DNA of 64,000 nt from Chrysochromulina tobinii (Eukaryota > Haptophyta > Prymnesiales > Chrysochromulinaceae), in contig JWZX01003391.1 in assembly GCA_001275005.1 (NCBI GenBank), positions 1 to 64,000 on the forward strand, in the 5' to 3' direction. The notes beneath the pieces were generated by a model. The model ran no database searches. It was not told where the DNA came from and saw only the letters and a program-made list of their open reading frames with translations. Each line of letters starts with the position of its first letter. Position 1 is the first letter of the stretch. This document shows positions 1 through 10,627 of this stretch, piece by piece. Made by a program: the position numbers and the translations under genes.

Positions 1-426
1 TTTAGCAGGGACCGGGATGTCGCGCTCACCAGGCTGCCGTTTGTGTAGTTTGATGAACCGCCAATCAACCAACGCGACCAAGTTTACGTTTCCGTCTCAG
101 GCGTGAAAGATTCTTGTTGGTGGGGTCACTGGTTTCTGCAGTTTCCGAGGGGAAGGGCCTTTTCCATCCCCGGTGCTTGATATTGATCAGCAGATGATCG
201 AGCATCGAGGCTTCGAAGGCAGGGCAAGAGCGGAGTCCTGAACGCAAAATTGCGTGAGCGGGGAGACTGGCGGCTTCGATCCATCGGTGGCGACGAGTCC
301 CGGCACTGGATATCGGTCTGTTTCGCAGGTGCGCCCCAAAAGGACGCGGCGAAGTTGTTTGTGGACGGACCACTGCGCGCAGTTCACGAACCCCGCCAAT
401 AGGCACCCGGCCACAGGAGGCGAGAG
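1..426. other. 5' flank of the Furry-like gene
   Basis: No convincing gene is seen here. Open frames on both strands exist but show no recognisable domain or protein-like composition. The stretch probably holds the promoter and 5' untranslated region of the gene that starts at 427, whose ATG follows a purine-rich context (ggaggcgagagATG). Confidence 0.4.
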
Positions 427-3400
427 ATGTCGCTCGACGCACTCAACCAGTACGTGGCGCTCCTTTACCGACTAGACGCAAAGTCCGGGCCGCAAGGCCG
501 ACGACCGCAGGGCATCGACGTATATCTCTTCCAGGTCTCGCAGCTCACCTCGGAAGACGCGTGGGTTGGGGTGCGCCAGCTGCAGCGCTGGCTCGCGTCG
601 TTCCCGCCCGAGCCGAGCGCCGAATTCATCACCAAGCTGGTCGAGCTCGCAGTCAACTACCGCGTCCCTAATCCGCCGAACCTCAAGGACGTATTCAAGG
701 GGCTGCTTGGTGCCTCGGGCTCGGCCGTGGCCTCCCAGTCCAGCCGCATCATTGACGAGGAGGACGACGACCTCGAGGGTGGTGGGGAGCGCTTCGACTG
801 CGCTGGCTGGCTCGACAAAGCCACCGAGGACCTCACCCGCGACGAGGGCAGCGATACGATCGAGCTCTTCCTTTTCAAGACTGCCGCGCTCGTCCTCGAC
901 AATATGAAGGCGACCGATGGGTTGCAGCTTGTGCAGTCAGGCGCCGTGGCCTTCTTCTTTTCGTCGATCGAGATGGGCTCAACGCTCTCCGTCCAGCGCA
1001 TGGCCGCCTACTGCTCGGGCGTCCTCTCTCACAAGCACCTTCCCATGCTGCTCGATTTGTTCTCAGAGCGGTGCGTGTGATGCGCGCGCCGCTTCACCAG
1101 CCTTGCCCGCTCGTCGCTGCGCAACCCTCACGTGCTCGCTCGCTTCCCTTGCGCTTGCAGACAACAGTCGATGCCCGAGAAGCAGTTCCGCTGGCTGCTC
1201 TACCAGCAAGCGACGCAATTCTTCGGCTTTGGCGTGGGCGAGCAGCAGCAGATGGAGGCTACAGTCAATTACCTCGCGGCGACCGCCAAGAAGATCACCA
1301 ATATCGACCGCGGCAAGCTGCGCGGCGCGATCTGCACGTCGCTCTACCGCATCTTCGGCTCAATCATGGGGCGGGTGGGCGGAGAGGCGCAGATCTACTG
1401 GCAGGCGCTTACTTCGCGCTTCCCAATGCTCTCAAGGAGCTATTCGGATGCGTACGCGTCCATCTACGCCACCGTGGCCAAGTGGGCCAAGAAGGCGAAG
1501 CATGCACTGCCCTGCTGGCAGCTGATGGTTCGTATGGAGTGCGCGGGCTCTTCGACTTTCTACCTCGACAAGAAGCGCGACAGGATTCTGCCCATTCTAC
1601 TACTGGGCGCCAAAAAGTACCGAGCCGAGTGCATCGGCTCCTTCGTCGAGTGCGCTGATCGCGGCGAATTGCGACTGATGGCGGCGGATTGCGACTGAGT
1701 GCCTCGCGATCGCCGCTGACCGATGGCCGCTGATTGACGCTGATGGGCGCAGGTACCTCGCCACGCTGCCCGTCCCGCTGGCACAGAGCGACATGGACGG
1801 GTTCCTCTCGGACGCCAAGAAGTTGCTCGCGCTCTGCTTCCAGAAGAGAAGGGAGCCGGAGCCGGGCGAGGCGGCACATCTCATTGGGATCATCACGTCC
1901 CTCGGGCGGCTCAATGCACACTTCGCCTTCACCGAGCTGCAGGCGATGCTCCCGAGCAAGGACATGCTGGACTCTCAGAAGGCCCTCCTGTGCCACGCCC
2001 TCGGCTCGCTCGCCAAGGAGCACCAGCGTGAGGTGATCGCGTACAATGGGACCCTCGGCCCTCTCATGCTCACGTACATGGAGTCGGAGCACTACGACCT
2101 CGCCGTGAGCGCGATCCGCTCGTTCCCGTACGCGCGGCCGCCGCCCTGAGTACCTCGCGAGTGCCTCTTGATCGCCATAGCTTACTCTGGAGTGCCTGCG
2201 ATCAGGTACGTGACGGTGGCCGAACCGGAGCAAGAGAGGCTCCTCGTTGAACACGTGGTCGCCGTCGCCGTCAACGCTGGCGTGAGCGAGGTCGCCGACA
2301 CGGCCTTCGCCTCGGTCACGGCGTACCTGATGCAAATGCCCGACATGTGCCTCGCGCCGATCGTGGCCATCTTCTTCACAGCGCTCTCGAACCACTCCTT
2401 CTCACGCGGAGAGTGCAACGACTACGACGGCGTGCTCGCGGGCTTCCGCTACCTGAATCGGCTACTGCTGCTCTACCTGGACCATCTCGAGCACTCGGGC
2501 AGGCCGTGCGCGGTCAGTGCGTCGGCCTGGATGCAAGCACGCCAGCTCGGCGAGAGCGTGGCAATTATGTGGATGGTGCATTCGGACCCGGCCGTTCGCG
2601 CCACCGTGCTCGAGGTGCTGCGGACCTTCTCACACCCCGTCTTTGTCGGCATCGAGGAGGCGCGCCATGGCGGCCCCGAACCCGTCGTGCGACTCGCCGT
2701 GCTCCTCGACGCGCGCGACGACGCGTCGGCCGGCATGTGGTGCGTGCACCTGGACAAGCTGCTCGCGCACCGGCCTGCGCAGCCGCCGAAGCCTCCCGAA
2801 TGTGATGAGTCCGAGCGCTGTTATGAGCGCACCGTCAACTCAAAGGAAGCGGCTGATCCTCCGAAGTCGGCACTACCTCAGGTAGTACGCTTTCGGGCAC
2901 ACCTCGAGTTTGCGTGGATACGGCTGGTGCAGCGCTTCAACGACGCGCTCGTGCACGTGCTCGAGCTCAACGCAGAGAGATTGCGCCTCTGGCTCAACTA
3001 CACACGCTTTCTGTGTCTCGCGATGAGCTCCCCGCAGGAGAGCGGCGGCCAGTCCGAGGCGAAGCTCGACCAGCCCACAGAGAGGGTGCGTCCGCAAGAT
3101 CTGGACGAGTTCTATACCAACCTGCTGCGCATCGCATGGAACCCGATCGTGCCCTTGGCGCTTCGCAACCAGCTACTCGGCTACTTGGAGCCAGTTGCAC
3201 CCGTCGTGCATCGAGCGAGCTGTGCGGATCATCCAGTCGCTACGGCAGGACCCGCCGCCCGTGCTTCGGGGTCGCTTTGGGAGGAAGAAGCCGACGGCCA
3301 ACGCCGAGGTGACGCAGATGCGCGAGGTGGCGTGGATCTTCCATGAGGAGGTCCTCGAGATGCTCACGCGCTTCATGACGCGCATGATGACGATTGCGGA

Positions 3401-6400
3401 CGACGAGGCGAGCGAGGACAGGCCGGGCGCCGAGTCGGGCGTCGATCGCCTTGGCGAGCGCGGTGGTCGGGAAGTCGAGCACTCGCCGGCGCTGCCGCGG
3501 GCGCTCATCCAGGCGCTCCAGTGCTGCATCTCGCGCTGGGTGCACGACTTCGACACGTACGGCCCCGAGTCGTGCCGTGAGCTCTCGATCGGGACGCGCC
3601 ACGCGGGCATGCGCATGATGCGCGTCTACCTCACGCCGTCGTCGGGCGCCATGTCGGGCGCCATGGTCGACGCGAGTCACCTGACGGCTGCCAAGGTGCT
3701 GCAGTGGCTGCTCGCTTGGACGCCCGCACCACGGGCCAGGTACGTCGCGGAGGCCTACCGGTACGTACCCGAGTTCGTCTCGCAGCTGTGCGAGCCCGAT
3801 CAGGATGGGGAGGTGCTCGGCAACACCGACGAGCGGTTACGCATGGCGCTAGAGGTCGCTGCCGTCGAGGCGCTCGACGCGCTCCTCCGACTCGGCCCTC
3901 TAGCCCGCGCGGGCGGCGCTGAAGCAGTGCCGCGCATGGCGCTCGACTTTTTGCAGCTGATGGCGCTCCGCGGACCCCACCTTCGAAAGCCCGTCGAGCG
4001 CGGCCTCGCCTCCTTTCTGCATTCACAGCCCATGTTCTGCGGCCACTTCTTCAAGCTGACTGTGGTCGACTATTCGTACGACGCCCTCGGGCTGACGAAA
4101 CCAGCAGCCGAGCTACTTGCCTCGATCCAACTCGCGGCGCTCGTGGGCACTTGGGCAGGCGACCTGCCAAGGTGGCTCCATCTGCACAACGTGCCGCTGG
4201 CGCGCATGCTTCTCGTGTGCCTGCTCCACCAGTGCTCGCCCGATGCCGCCTCGCGCGCCGCCGCACTCGAGCTCGCACGGGAGCTCGCACGCAACGACTC
4301 GCAGCCGCTCGATGCGGGCTCGGCGCTGCTCGCGTCAGAGTTTGTCACGCTCTCTTCCTGCGTCGCGGCAACATACAAGTACTCGCAAGTGCTAGCGGCG
4401 CAGTGCTCCGACGTGTTGAGTGAGCCGCTGCTGAGGGAGCTTGCCTCCACAGCACGGCTGCTACCGGATGTGCAGAACGAGAGCATGCTGCACATGGTCA
4501 TGCCCTGGGTCGCCCACTTTGGGGAGGTTTTTGCGGACTCTGCGGCCGGCGAGTGGCGTGAGACTTGGATGGCCTTCCTCAACCACCTTCTGCACCTCTC
4601 GTATCAGTGCCATGCTCGCGCCAACTCGTCGTTTCTCTTCTTCACGCTCGAGGCATGCTGGACCGCGGTGCTGCAGGCCAAGCCGTCGGTGTTCCTCTCG
4701 GAGCTCACGATGAAATTCCTCGTCGAGGCGCATGCACGCGCCACATCGAGCATGCTCCAGGCTGCGGAGGCCAAGAAGCGAGGCGAGGGATACCATATTA
4801 GGAAGCGAGGCGAGGGAATCGAGGGCAGCGACGAGCGGCGCCAGCCTGGGCAGTATGCAAACGTCATTGACTCAGAGCAGCAGGGGGGTGTGGTGGGGAT
4901 CAAAGAGGACGCGAGCATGGCGCAGTTGGCAGCCCACTTGTGCACACGCATCGTCGTCTTCATCGGCAACGGCGGCGAGCCGAAGCTCATGATGGCGCAG
5001 CTGCTCGAGGAGCTTCCCTCGTACGGTCTTGATGAGGTACCTTCCGCCGACCGCGCGAGAGAGATGATGGCCAGGCTCTCGCAGCTCGCCGTTACCGGTA
5101 CGGCCGTCGAGGCGGCGCCTGTAGATGAGGAGAAGACACTGCACGAGGTGTCGGCCTTTGTACTGGCTTCCGAGCTACTGCTGGCCAACATCGAGGTACT
5201 CGCAGAGCACGTGCCGCACATGGTGCACTTGGCCCTCGTCCATTTTGGGCCGGGCGCAGCGATGCATGCTACGCACCCGACCGTCGGTGCGGAGCTGCTC
5301 GCCAAACTCCTCGCCAAGCTCACGCCCCTTGACAAGGAGAAGCGCGCAGCGCTCGAGACGGCGCTCGGGAGGCTCCCCTCCGACGAGGCGCAGCGCGAGG
5401 CGCTCGTGGCGGCGCTGTGCGAGTTGCGCACCCCTGCTGAAAGCCGCGAGAATGACGAAGACGAGCCCACACGCTCGGAGATCTCGGAGATCTCGGAGAT
5501 CTCGGAGATCTCGGCCGCGCTCTCGCTTCGAGAAGGGTGGGCGGCCATATGCCTCTCGTGGGCCCTCGCATGCCCGTACCAGGCGTCGGTGGCGCGTGCT
5601 CTACTTTGGCACAGAGCTCTGACGAGCCACCGCCAATTAGCGCACGCCGAGACTTTCAAGCTCGTGAGCTTCCTCGCGGTCTCGCTCGGCGCTCGGCGTG
5701 CCGAGGCGGCACGCGCCACCCTCGTGTACCTACACGACCACACGGCGAGACAGAACTCCATCCCGTACAAGGATGGCGTGCTGCTCAGCGTCGCGGGCGT
5801 GCTAGGCCTGAACACGGCCAAGGTGGCCGATTTCACGACGGCTCTCTCGCTGGTGCATGCGGCGCTCGACCGCACGCCCGCAGGCGACGCCTCAGAGCTC
5901 TCGGCCATGCAACTCGTCCAGCGCACGCCGCCACTGCCGCCCGCTGTGCTGGCGGGCGTGTGCTCGCCCTTCGACTCGCTCGAGGCTCACCGTTTCCCTA
6001 CAAGCTCACGCTCACCGTTTCCCTACACGCTCGACGACCACGCCAAGGCAGACGCGGCGCCCGGCTGGAAGAGCTGCATGCTGCAGGAGGCGCTCGACGC
6101 GCAGCTGGGGCTTTGGCAGCGCCGGCTGGGCGGGCAGCCACCGTCAGCGGACGGGCTCTTGCGTCTGCTCACCCTCCGCGGAGGCGCTCTGCCCGCGTGC
6201 CGCGACGATGCAATCTGGCTCATCTCAGAGCTTCGAGCCATCTATCAGCCACACCTGCCGCAGTGCGACGAGATGGCAATCTCGCTCCTCTGGCTGCGGC
6301 TGCTCCAGGCGTGCACCAGCCCGCGCACCTCCACGGGCGACGCCGCATGCGAGCGCGCTGTGGCATGGCTCTCGACACGCGGCACCGACTACCTGCCGTT

Positions 6401-8027
6401 ACGTGAGCACTTCGAGGCGCTCCACTCGTCCAGGCAGCCTACTGGAACCATGATGGGCGCCCAGTTGGGCGCCAAGTTGGGCGCCAAGTTGGCCTGGGCC
6501 ACCGCCGGCGTCACGAATCAGGACAACGAGGCCGACGCGTGGTGGCAGCAGCCCCTTGCAGCGTACCTGTCGAGCCTGCGCCGCTTGTACCACGAGCGAG
6601 AGCAACAGAGGCGTGCGTTCTCGGCGATGCTCGAAGCATGTTGCCAGTGGCTCATGCTTGGACAGCCTGACAGCCTCCCCGCTTCGCCGCCCACCACGGC
6701 GGCCAAGAGCGACACTGCTGGCGCGGCAGTGACGCCCGAGGACCTGACGAACCTGACGAACCTCGCCTCGGCTGAGCGTTGGGCGGCGCTCTGCATGCTC
6801 CAAGCGCTGCTGCACGAGTACCGCGAGCTGTGGACGCTCGAGCAGCACGCGGCGACCGCCAGCCTGCTTTCGTCCCTCGTCTTCGTGTACAGTGAGCCCA
6901 GGGCGGCGCTCAAGCTGCGTGCGGCCATGCAATACCTTGTCACCGATCCCTCCTCGGGCCAGCCGCCGAAGCTCCACTTTCTGCACCATCTGGTGGGCGA
7001 TCCGAATGCCATCGGGCGGCGCGCGGTGGGTGTGGCGGCCGAGGTGGCGCACGTGTTCGCGCAGGGGCGCTTCCCTGACCACTTCCATATGCAGCTGCTC
7101 TCCGAAGAGGAGTGGACGGAGAGCTTCACAGCCCTGGTGCTCAAATTGAAGCCATCAGCCGCGGAGATGGGGGGCGTGCAGCCACTTGCAGAGGTGACGC
7201 CACTTGCAGAGCGGCTCGCAGCGGTGACGAGCCTGACGAGTCTGACGATCGCGACGGCGCCAGCGCGGTCCGCCCTGCCTATGCGCAGCGGCCACCTCTC
7301 GAACTCGAGATCACACAACCCTGCCGCTCAGAGGATGGCGCAGAAGATGGCACTGCCGCCGCCGCCCGATGGCGATGGGTCCGACGGCGATGGCGCTCTG
7401 TCGGGCCCATCTGCCGGTCCGTACTGCGCAGCGGCCGCGGCCTTTCAGGAGGTGCTTGCACCGCCTATGATCCCGGGTGTCGCGCGTCTACGTCGAGGCG
7501 ACTCCATCTCTGCACTGCTGCCACCGCCGCCGCCACTGCCACCCTTGCCTGGCGCGGTTGGGCCAGCAGGCGAGCTTGGCATGCGGGTTTGGCATCAGGA
7601 GTCTTGCATGCCGTCGACGGTGGCGCCGCCGCCCATACTACCAGGTATGGTCGGCGGCATCGCCAAGTCGACGTCTCAGCTGCCCCAACTGCCGAACAGT
7701 GTCGCCGGTTTTGTCGCGCCGCCACCGCCGGTGCTCGGCGCGGCGCGCGGTCCGTATGCATCGGTGCCGCCGCTACTGGCCGGCGGGCGGGCTCTCAACG
7801 GCTCGATCGCCTCGTCGCTCCCACCGCCGCCGCCGAGGCTCGCGACAGCGCGGCACAACACGACATGCATCACGAGCTCCAATGTGATCTCGACACCCGC
7901 GCTCGCCAACGAGCCGAGTAACCATGGGAGTGACCTGGGCTGGTCGGACGACGAGAGCAATCCCCATGGCGATCCTCTTCCCCGCAGTGGCGGCGCATCG
8001 GCCGCGACGAGCATGGCTCATTTGTGA
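427..8027 (+). CDS. Furry/MOR2/Tao3-like cell morphogenesis scaffold protein
   Basis: Furry proteins are very large HEAT/ARM-type scaffolds that act with NDR/LATS kinases and MOB proteins in polarity, cytoskeleton and cell morphogenesis. I read exons 427-1070, 1161-1649, 1753-2127 and 2206-8027, giving about 2,442 residues against about 3,000 for human FRY. Recognition rests on the N-terminal helical region: the segment around codons 225-400 aligns by eye with the Furry N-terminal domain, including the helix preceding intron 2 (KKYRAECIGSFVEYLATL after splicing), which favours the donor at 1650. The C terminus (about 7330-8000) is proline-rich with PPPPPLPPLPG runs. Exon 4 needs a one-base correction in the CCC run at 3200-3202 to join LLGYLEP to CIERAVRIIQ. 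An in-frame intron around 2790-2881 cannot be excluded. Short in-frame repeats (SEI x4, QLGAK) occur. Confidence 0.72.
1071..1160 (+). other. Intron 1 of the Furry-like gene
   Basis: The donor GTGCGTG and acceptor GCTTGCAG join codon halves CG|A. The frame before and after is protein-like, and a stop (TGA at 1078) lies just inside the intron. Confidence 0.75.
1650..1752 (+). other. Intron 2 of the Furry-like gene, sharing sequence with introns of other genes
   Basis: It starts GTGCGCTGAT and ends GGGCGCAG. It contains degenerate copies of a CGATGGCCGCTGATTG-like unit (exact 16-mer at 1721-1736). The same 16-mer occurs in the octotricopeptide-gene intron (48130-48145, minus strand). A second in-frame donor, GTACCG at 1617, is possible but would remove a helix expected in the family. 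Confidence 0.65.
2128..2205 (+). other. Intron 3 of the Furry-like gene
   Basis: The donor is GTACGCGCGG and the acceptor is GCGATCAG; the next exon begins GTACGTGACGG. The intron start therefore resembles the start of the following exon. It carries GAGTGCCTCTTGATCGCC, close to GAGTGCCTCGCGATCGCC in intron 2. Confidence 0.7.
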
Positions 8028-8261
8028 CGCATACACGAGGTGAATCTTCATCTGTATTAGCTTCGGGGGGCCACGCACACGTGGGCGACACGACCGTCGT
8101 GGGGTTTACAGAAAATAACGCCCCGCACACGGTAGAGATCTGGCCTGGTGCTCAGGGCAACGCTCGGATAGATTCCACAGCCTTCGGCCCAAGAATCATT
8201 CAACTCGAGCTCGAGCCAGCATCGGCCCATGCATCGGCCTGGGTCGACCAGCTCGAGCCAG

Positions 8262-9098
8262 CTACCCAGCATCGACCCTGCGTTTCTTGTTCATGTCGGG
8301 GACCGAGTGAACGAGTTTCGGGCCAAAGAGTTTGAGCTTGATTCTTTCACGGCCATATCCGTCTATCCGTTCCTCTTCTAGCCTCATGCCTCGGAATGTG
8401 TGGCTCCCGAAATCAGGGTGGCCTTCCAGAAGCGCTAGCTGCCACTTGCCCACCTTTTTGGGGTTTGGAGTATCCCTCCCAGGCGAGCAGCTGGCCCGCT
8501 TCACTGCGATCAAGTCGGGGAATTGAGTGACAGTGTGCGAGTCCGCGCCACTGGTAGCGACTCTTTCATAGTCGCTCTCTCCGATGTCGCCCGTATCTTG
8601 CCCGTTGCCCTCTACAAAGAAGACGTGCGGCTCAGACTTGTGGACCCAGATGGCATGTTTCAGGCTCGGCACCTCCAAAGCGCCCCCCCTTGCCAATCTG
8701 CTCACGAGGAGCAGTCGCGCGTCCTCTGGTTTGATCTCCCACGGTTCTTTTCTTCGGATGAAGCCAAGGATCTCGCTCAAGCGCTGATCCCAGCTTTTAT
8801 CTTTAATCGGAATGTTGCCAAGGGCATCGCTCCAGTCGTGTGAGAGGGGTTGCGCTACCGAGCCGAGCTGCGGGTTGTTGTTGATCGCGGGCAGCCGCGA
8901 GGAGGTGGAGCGGACCAGGGCGTGCAGGCCGAGGTCAGCGGAGGCCGCCACGTCACCACCACCGGCACCACCAGCATCACCAGCATCAGCGCCACCAGCA
9001 CCGCCACCACCCGAGGTCTCGAATGTTGTTACGAGGTCAACACCAAAACCGAGTTCATCGATCATTTGAGGGTCCAAAGCGTTGGGTTCGTCGCTCAT
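8262..9098 (-). CDS. Hypothetical protein with a Gly/Ala/Asp-rich segment
   Basis: I do not recognise this gene. The frame is open upstream to 9227, but the ATG at 9098 starts a more protein-like sequence (MSDEPNALDPQ), giving 278 residues. An acidic start is followed by a glycine/alanine/aspartate-rich stretch (about residues 28-50), then an apparently globular region rich in W, K and D, and a basic nuclear-signal-like C terminus (NKKRRVDAG). It is convergent with the Furry-like gene, with 234 bp between the stops. No membrane segment is evident. Confidence 0.5.
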   Translation of the reverse strand: MSDEPNALDPQMIDELGFGVDLVTTFETSGGGGAGGADAGDAGGAGGGDVAASADLGLHALVRSTSSRLPAINNNPQLGSVAQPLSHDWSDALGNIPIKDKSWDQRLSEILGFIRRKEPWEIKPEDARLLLVSRLARGGALEVPSLKHAIWVHKSEPHVFFVEGNGQDTGDIGESDYERVATSGADSHTVTQFPDLIAVKRASCSPGRDTPNPKKVGKWQLALLEGHPDFGSHTFRGMRLEEERIDGYGRERIKLKLFGPKLVHSVPDMNKKRRVDAG

Positions 9099-9595
9099 CC
9101 CACGTGATGGAGTCCCGCAAAGCCGCAGAAAAAGCGTTCGGAGCCAGACGGAGGAGTTGTCGAGCGCGATTCCTACGAAGCACGTTTTGAAGGACTTGCT
9201 GTTTCCGGAAACTTCGCGTCGTAACACTGTAACGAGTAATGGGGGGAAAACAAATTCACCACTTTTAATCTCGAACTACAATTGTACTGTGGAGCACGTC
9301 CGGGGGGCTTTGGACCCGCAACGTGCAATCGTGTATCGCGATCGGCTTTGAGGCAACTCGTCGAGTCGTTATAGAAGAGGGGCACGAGATACGGTAACCG
9401 TACAGGCGCAATTACATCCCTCGTCAAGGGGCGCCTCCCAGGCCGCGGCTCGCGCTCTGTGGGGAAACGTGAATCTCTCGATTGCGATCTCGGCGCCAGG
9501 CGGTCCTGTTTTCGTGTGCACAACGCTCGCACGGACGATCGTGCCGAAGAACTTCCGCGAGCGCATCGATTGCGGACAACGAACCACCAATTTTT
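9099..9595. other. Divergent intergenic region
   Basis: This lies between a minus-strand gene starting at 9098 and a plus-strand gene starting at 9596. Open frames extend into it from both genes without a clear domain. It probably holds both promoters. No repeat or RNA gene was recognised. Confidence 0.4.
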
Positions 9596-10465
9596 ATGGA
9601 CTCGTGCTTCGCACGCCTGCGGAGCCTCGCACGAGTCTTCTCGCGGTCGCTCGGCCTCGACGACACCCAGAGTGCCCAACGCAAGAAGCACGATGGCGAG
9701 CCACGCTACGAGGAAGTGGATCCTCATCTCGAGGCCAGGTTCCACGAAGCAGCACGAGATGCTCTCAGCCTCAAAGGCCTCTCGGTGAGCACGCGGCTCA
9801 GCTTATATGCGCTTTTCAAGCAGGGGACCGTCGGCGATGCCCCATCATCTTCGTCGGGCAACCTGCTAGATCCGGCGGCGCGATCCAAATGGAAGGCATG
9901 GTCGAGGTTGGCGGGGCTACCGCGGGCAGATGCGATGCGCCAATACATGCAGTCCGAGGCCGTCGCACGATCGGGCGGCGGCGACGAGGCGTCACAGGAC
10001 GACGCAGCTGCTGAGGCAGAGTTGGATGCCATCGACTCAATGATGGGTGGAATGGCTGGTCCGGTCATGAGCTCTCTCGCTGGTCCCGAGCCGGAGCCTG
10101 AGATCAACGCCATCGCTCTTCACGCTGCGGCCAAAGCCGGTGACGTGGCGCTGTGCGAGGCGCTCGTGGCACATGGCGCGGACGTGGATCAGCTCGACGA
10201 GGACGGCCACTCGGCGCTCCACTGGGCGTGCGACAGCGGCCATGTGGCAGTCGCGCGATGCCTGATCGAGGCGGGCGCCGCTCCCAATGTGCAAAACGTG
10301 GACGGGTTGACTCCACTGCACATGGCGTGTGCGTGCGAGCACGCCGACCTCGCCAAGCTGCTGATTGCCATCGGGGCGGACACCACGTTGCGAGATCTCG
10401 ACGGATGCACGGCTGTAGAGCTCGCACCGCCGAGCATCGTGCCCTTATTCGCGTCGGCACGCTAA
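9596..10465 (+). CDS. Acyl-CoA-binding domain protein with ankyrin repeats (ACBD6-like)
   Basis: The predicted protein has 289 residues. An acyl-CoA-binding domain spans about residues 40-122: the helix-2 signature LYALFKQGTVGD and the KWKAWSRLAG motif are the family's acyl-CoA-contacting elements. An acidic linker follows, then about three ankyrin repeats (residues ~170-280: ALHAAAKAGDVALCEALVAHG, HSALHWACDSGHVAVARCLI, TPLHMACACEHADLAKLLIA). This is the architecture of ACBD6, a soluble binder of long-chain acyl-CoA linked to lipid remodelling and N-myristoylation. I chose the ATG at 9596 because upstream codons look non-coding. The N terminus (FARLRSLARVFSRSLG) is an amphipathic basic helix that might target an organelle or membrane. 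No introns are needed. Confidence 0.85.
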   Translation: MDSCFARLRSLARVFSRSLGLDDTQSAQRKKHDGEPRYEEVDPHLEARFHEAARDALSLKGLSVSTRLSLYALFKQGTVGDAPSSSSGNLLDPAARSKWKAWSRLAGLPRADAMRQYMQSEAVARSGGGDEASQDDAAAEAELDAIDSMMGGMAGPVMSSLAGPEPEPEINAIALHAAAKAGDVALCEALVAHGADVDQLDEDGHSALHWACDSGHVAVARCLIEAGAAPNVQNVDGLTPLHMACACEHADLAKLLIAIGADTTLRDLDGCTAVELAPPSIVPLFASAR

Positions 10466-10627
10466 CTGGTAACTTTTGAGAAAAACAACCGGAACTTTCG
10501 ATATTTTCTGGACGCTGTTGATGAAATCAGAGAGATTCCCGAGAAAGGAAAGAGAAAATACCTCATTCCAAAGGCGATCTTGCTGCGACCTTCTGCTGAA
10601 AATACCAGGAGCACCCGCATTCATTCC

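Noticed and set aside
65-442. Minus-strand frame at the left edge
   Set aside because: No domain, biased composition, and it overlaps the Furry-like gene's 5' flank.
1617-1752. Alternative donor GTACCG at 1617 for Furry-like intron 2, which would mimic the GTAC edge duplication
   Set aside because: It is in frame, but splicing there would delete a helix (YRAECIGSFVE) that aligns with the conserved Furry N-terminal domain. The donor at 1650 is preferred.
2790-2881. Possible intron ending at CTCAG|GTAGTACG in the Furry-like gene
   Set aside because: The frame stays open without splicing and no donor of the right phase is convincing.
5986-6027. Near-duplicate CTCACCGTTTCCCTACA segments (period 25) in the Furry-like gene
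   Set aside because: The reading frame is the same on both sides despite the period of 25, so a simple duplication does not explain it. Left as a coding repeat.
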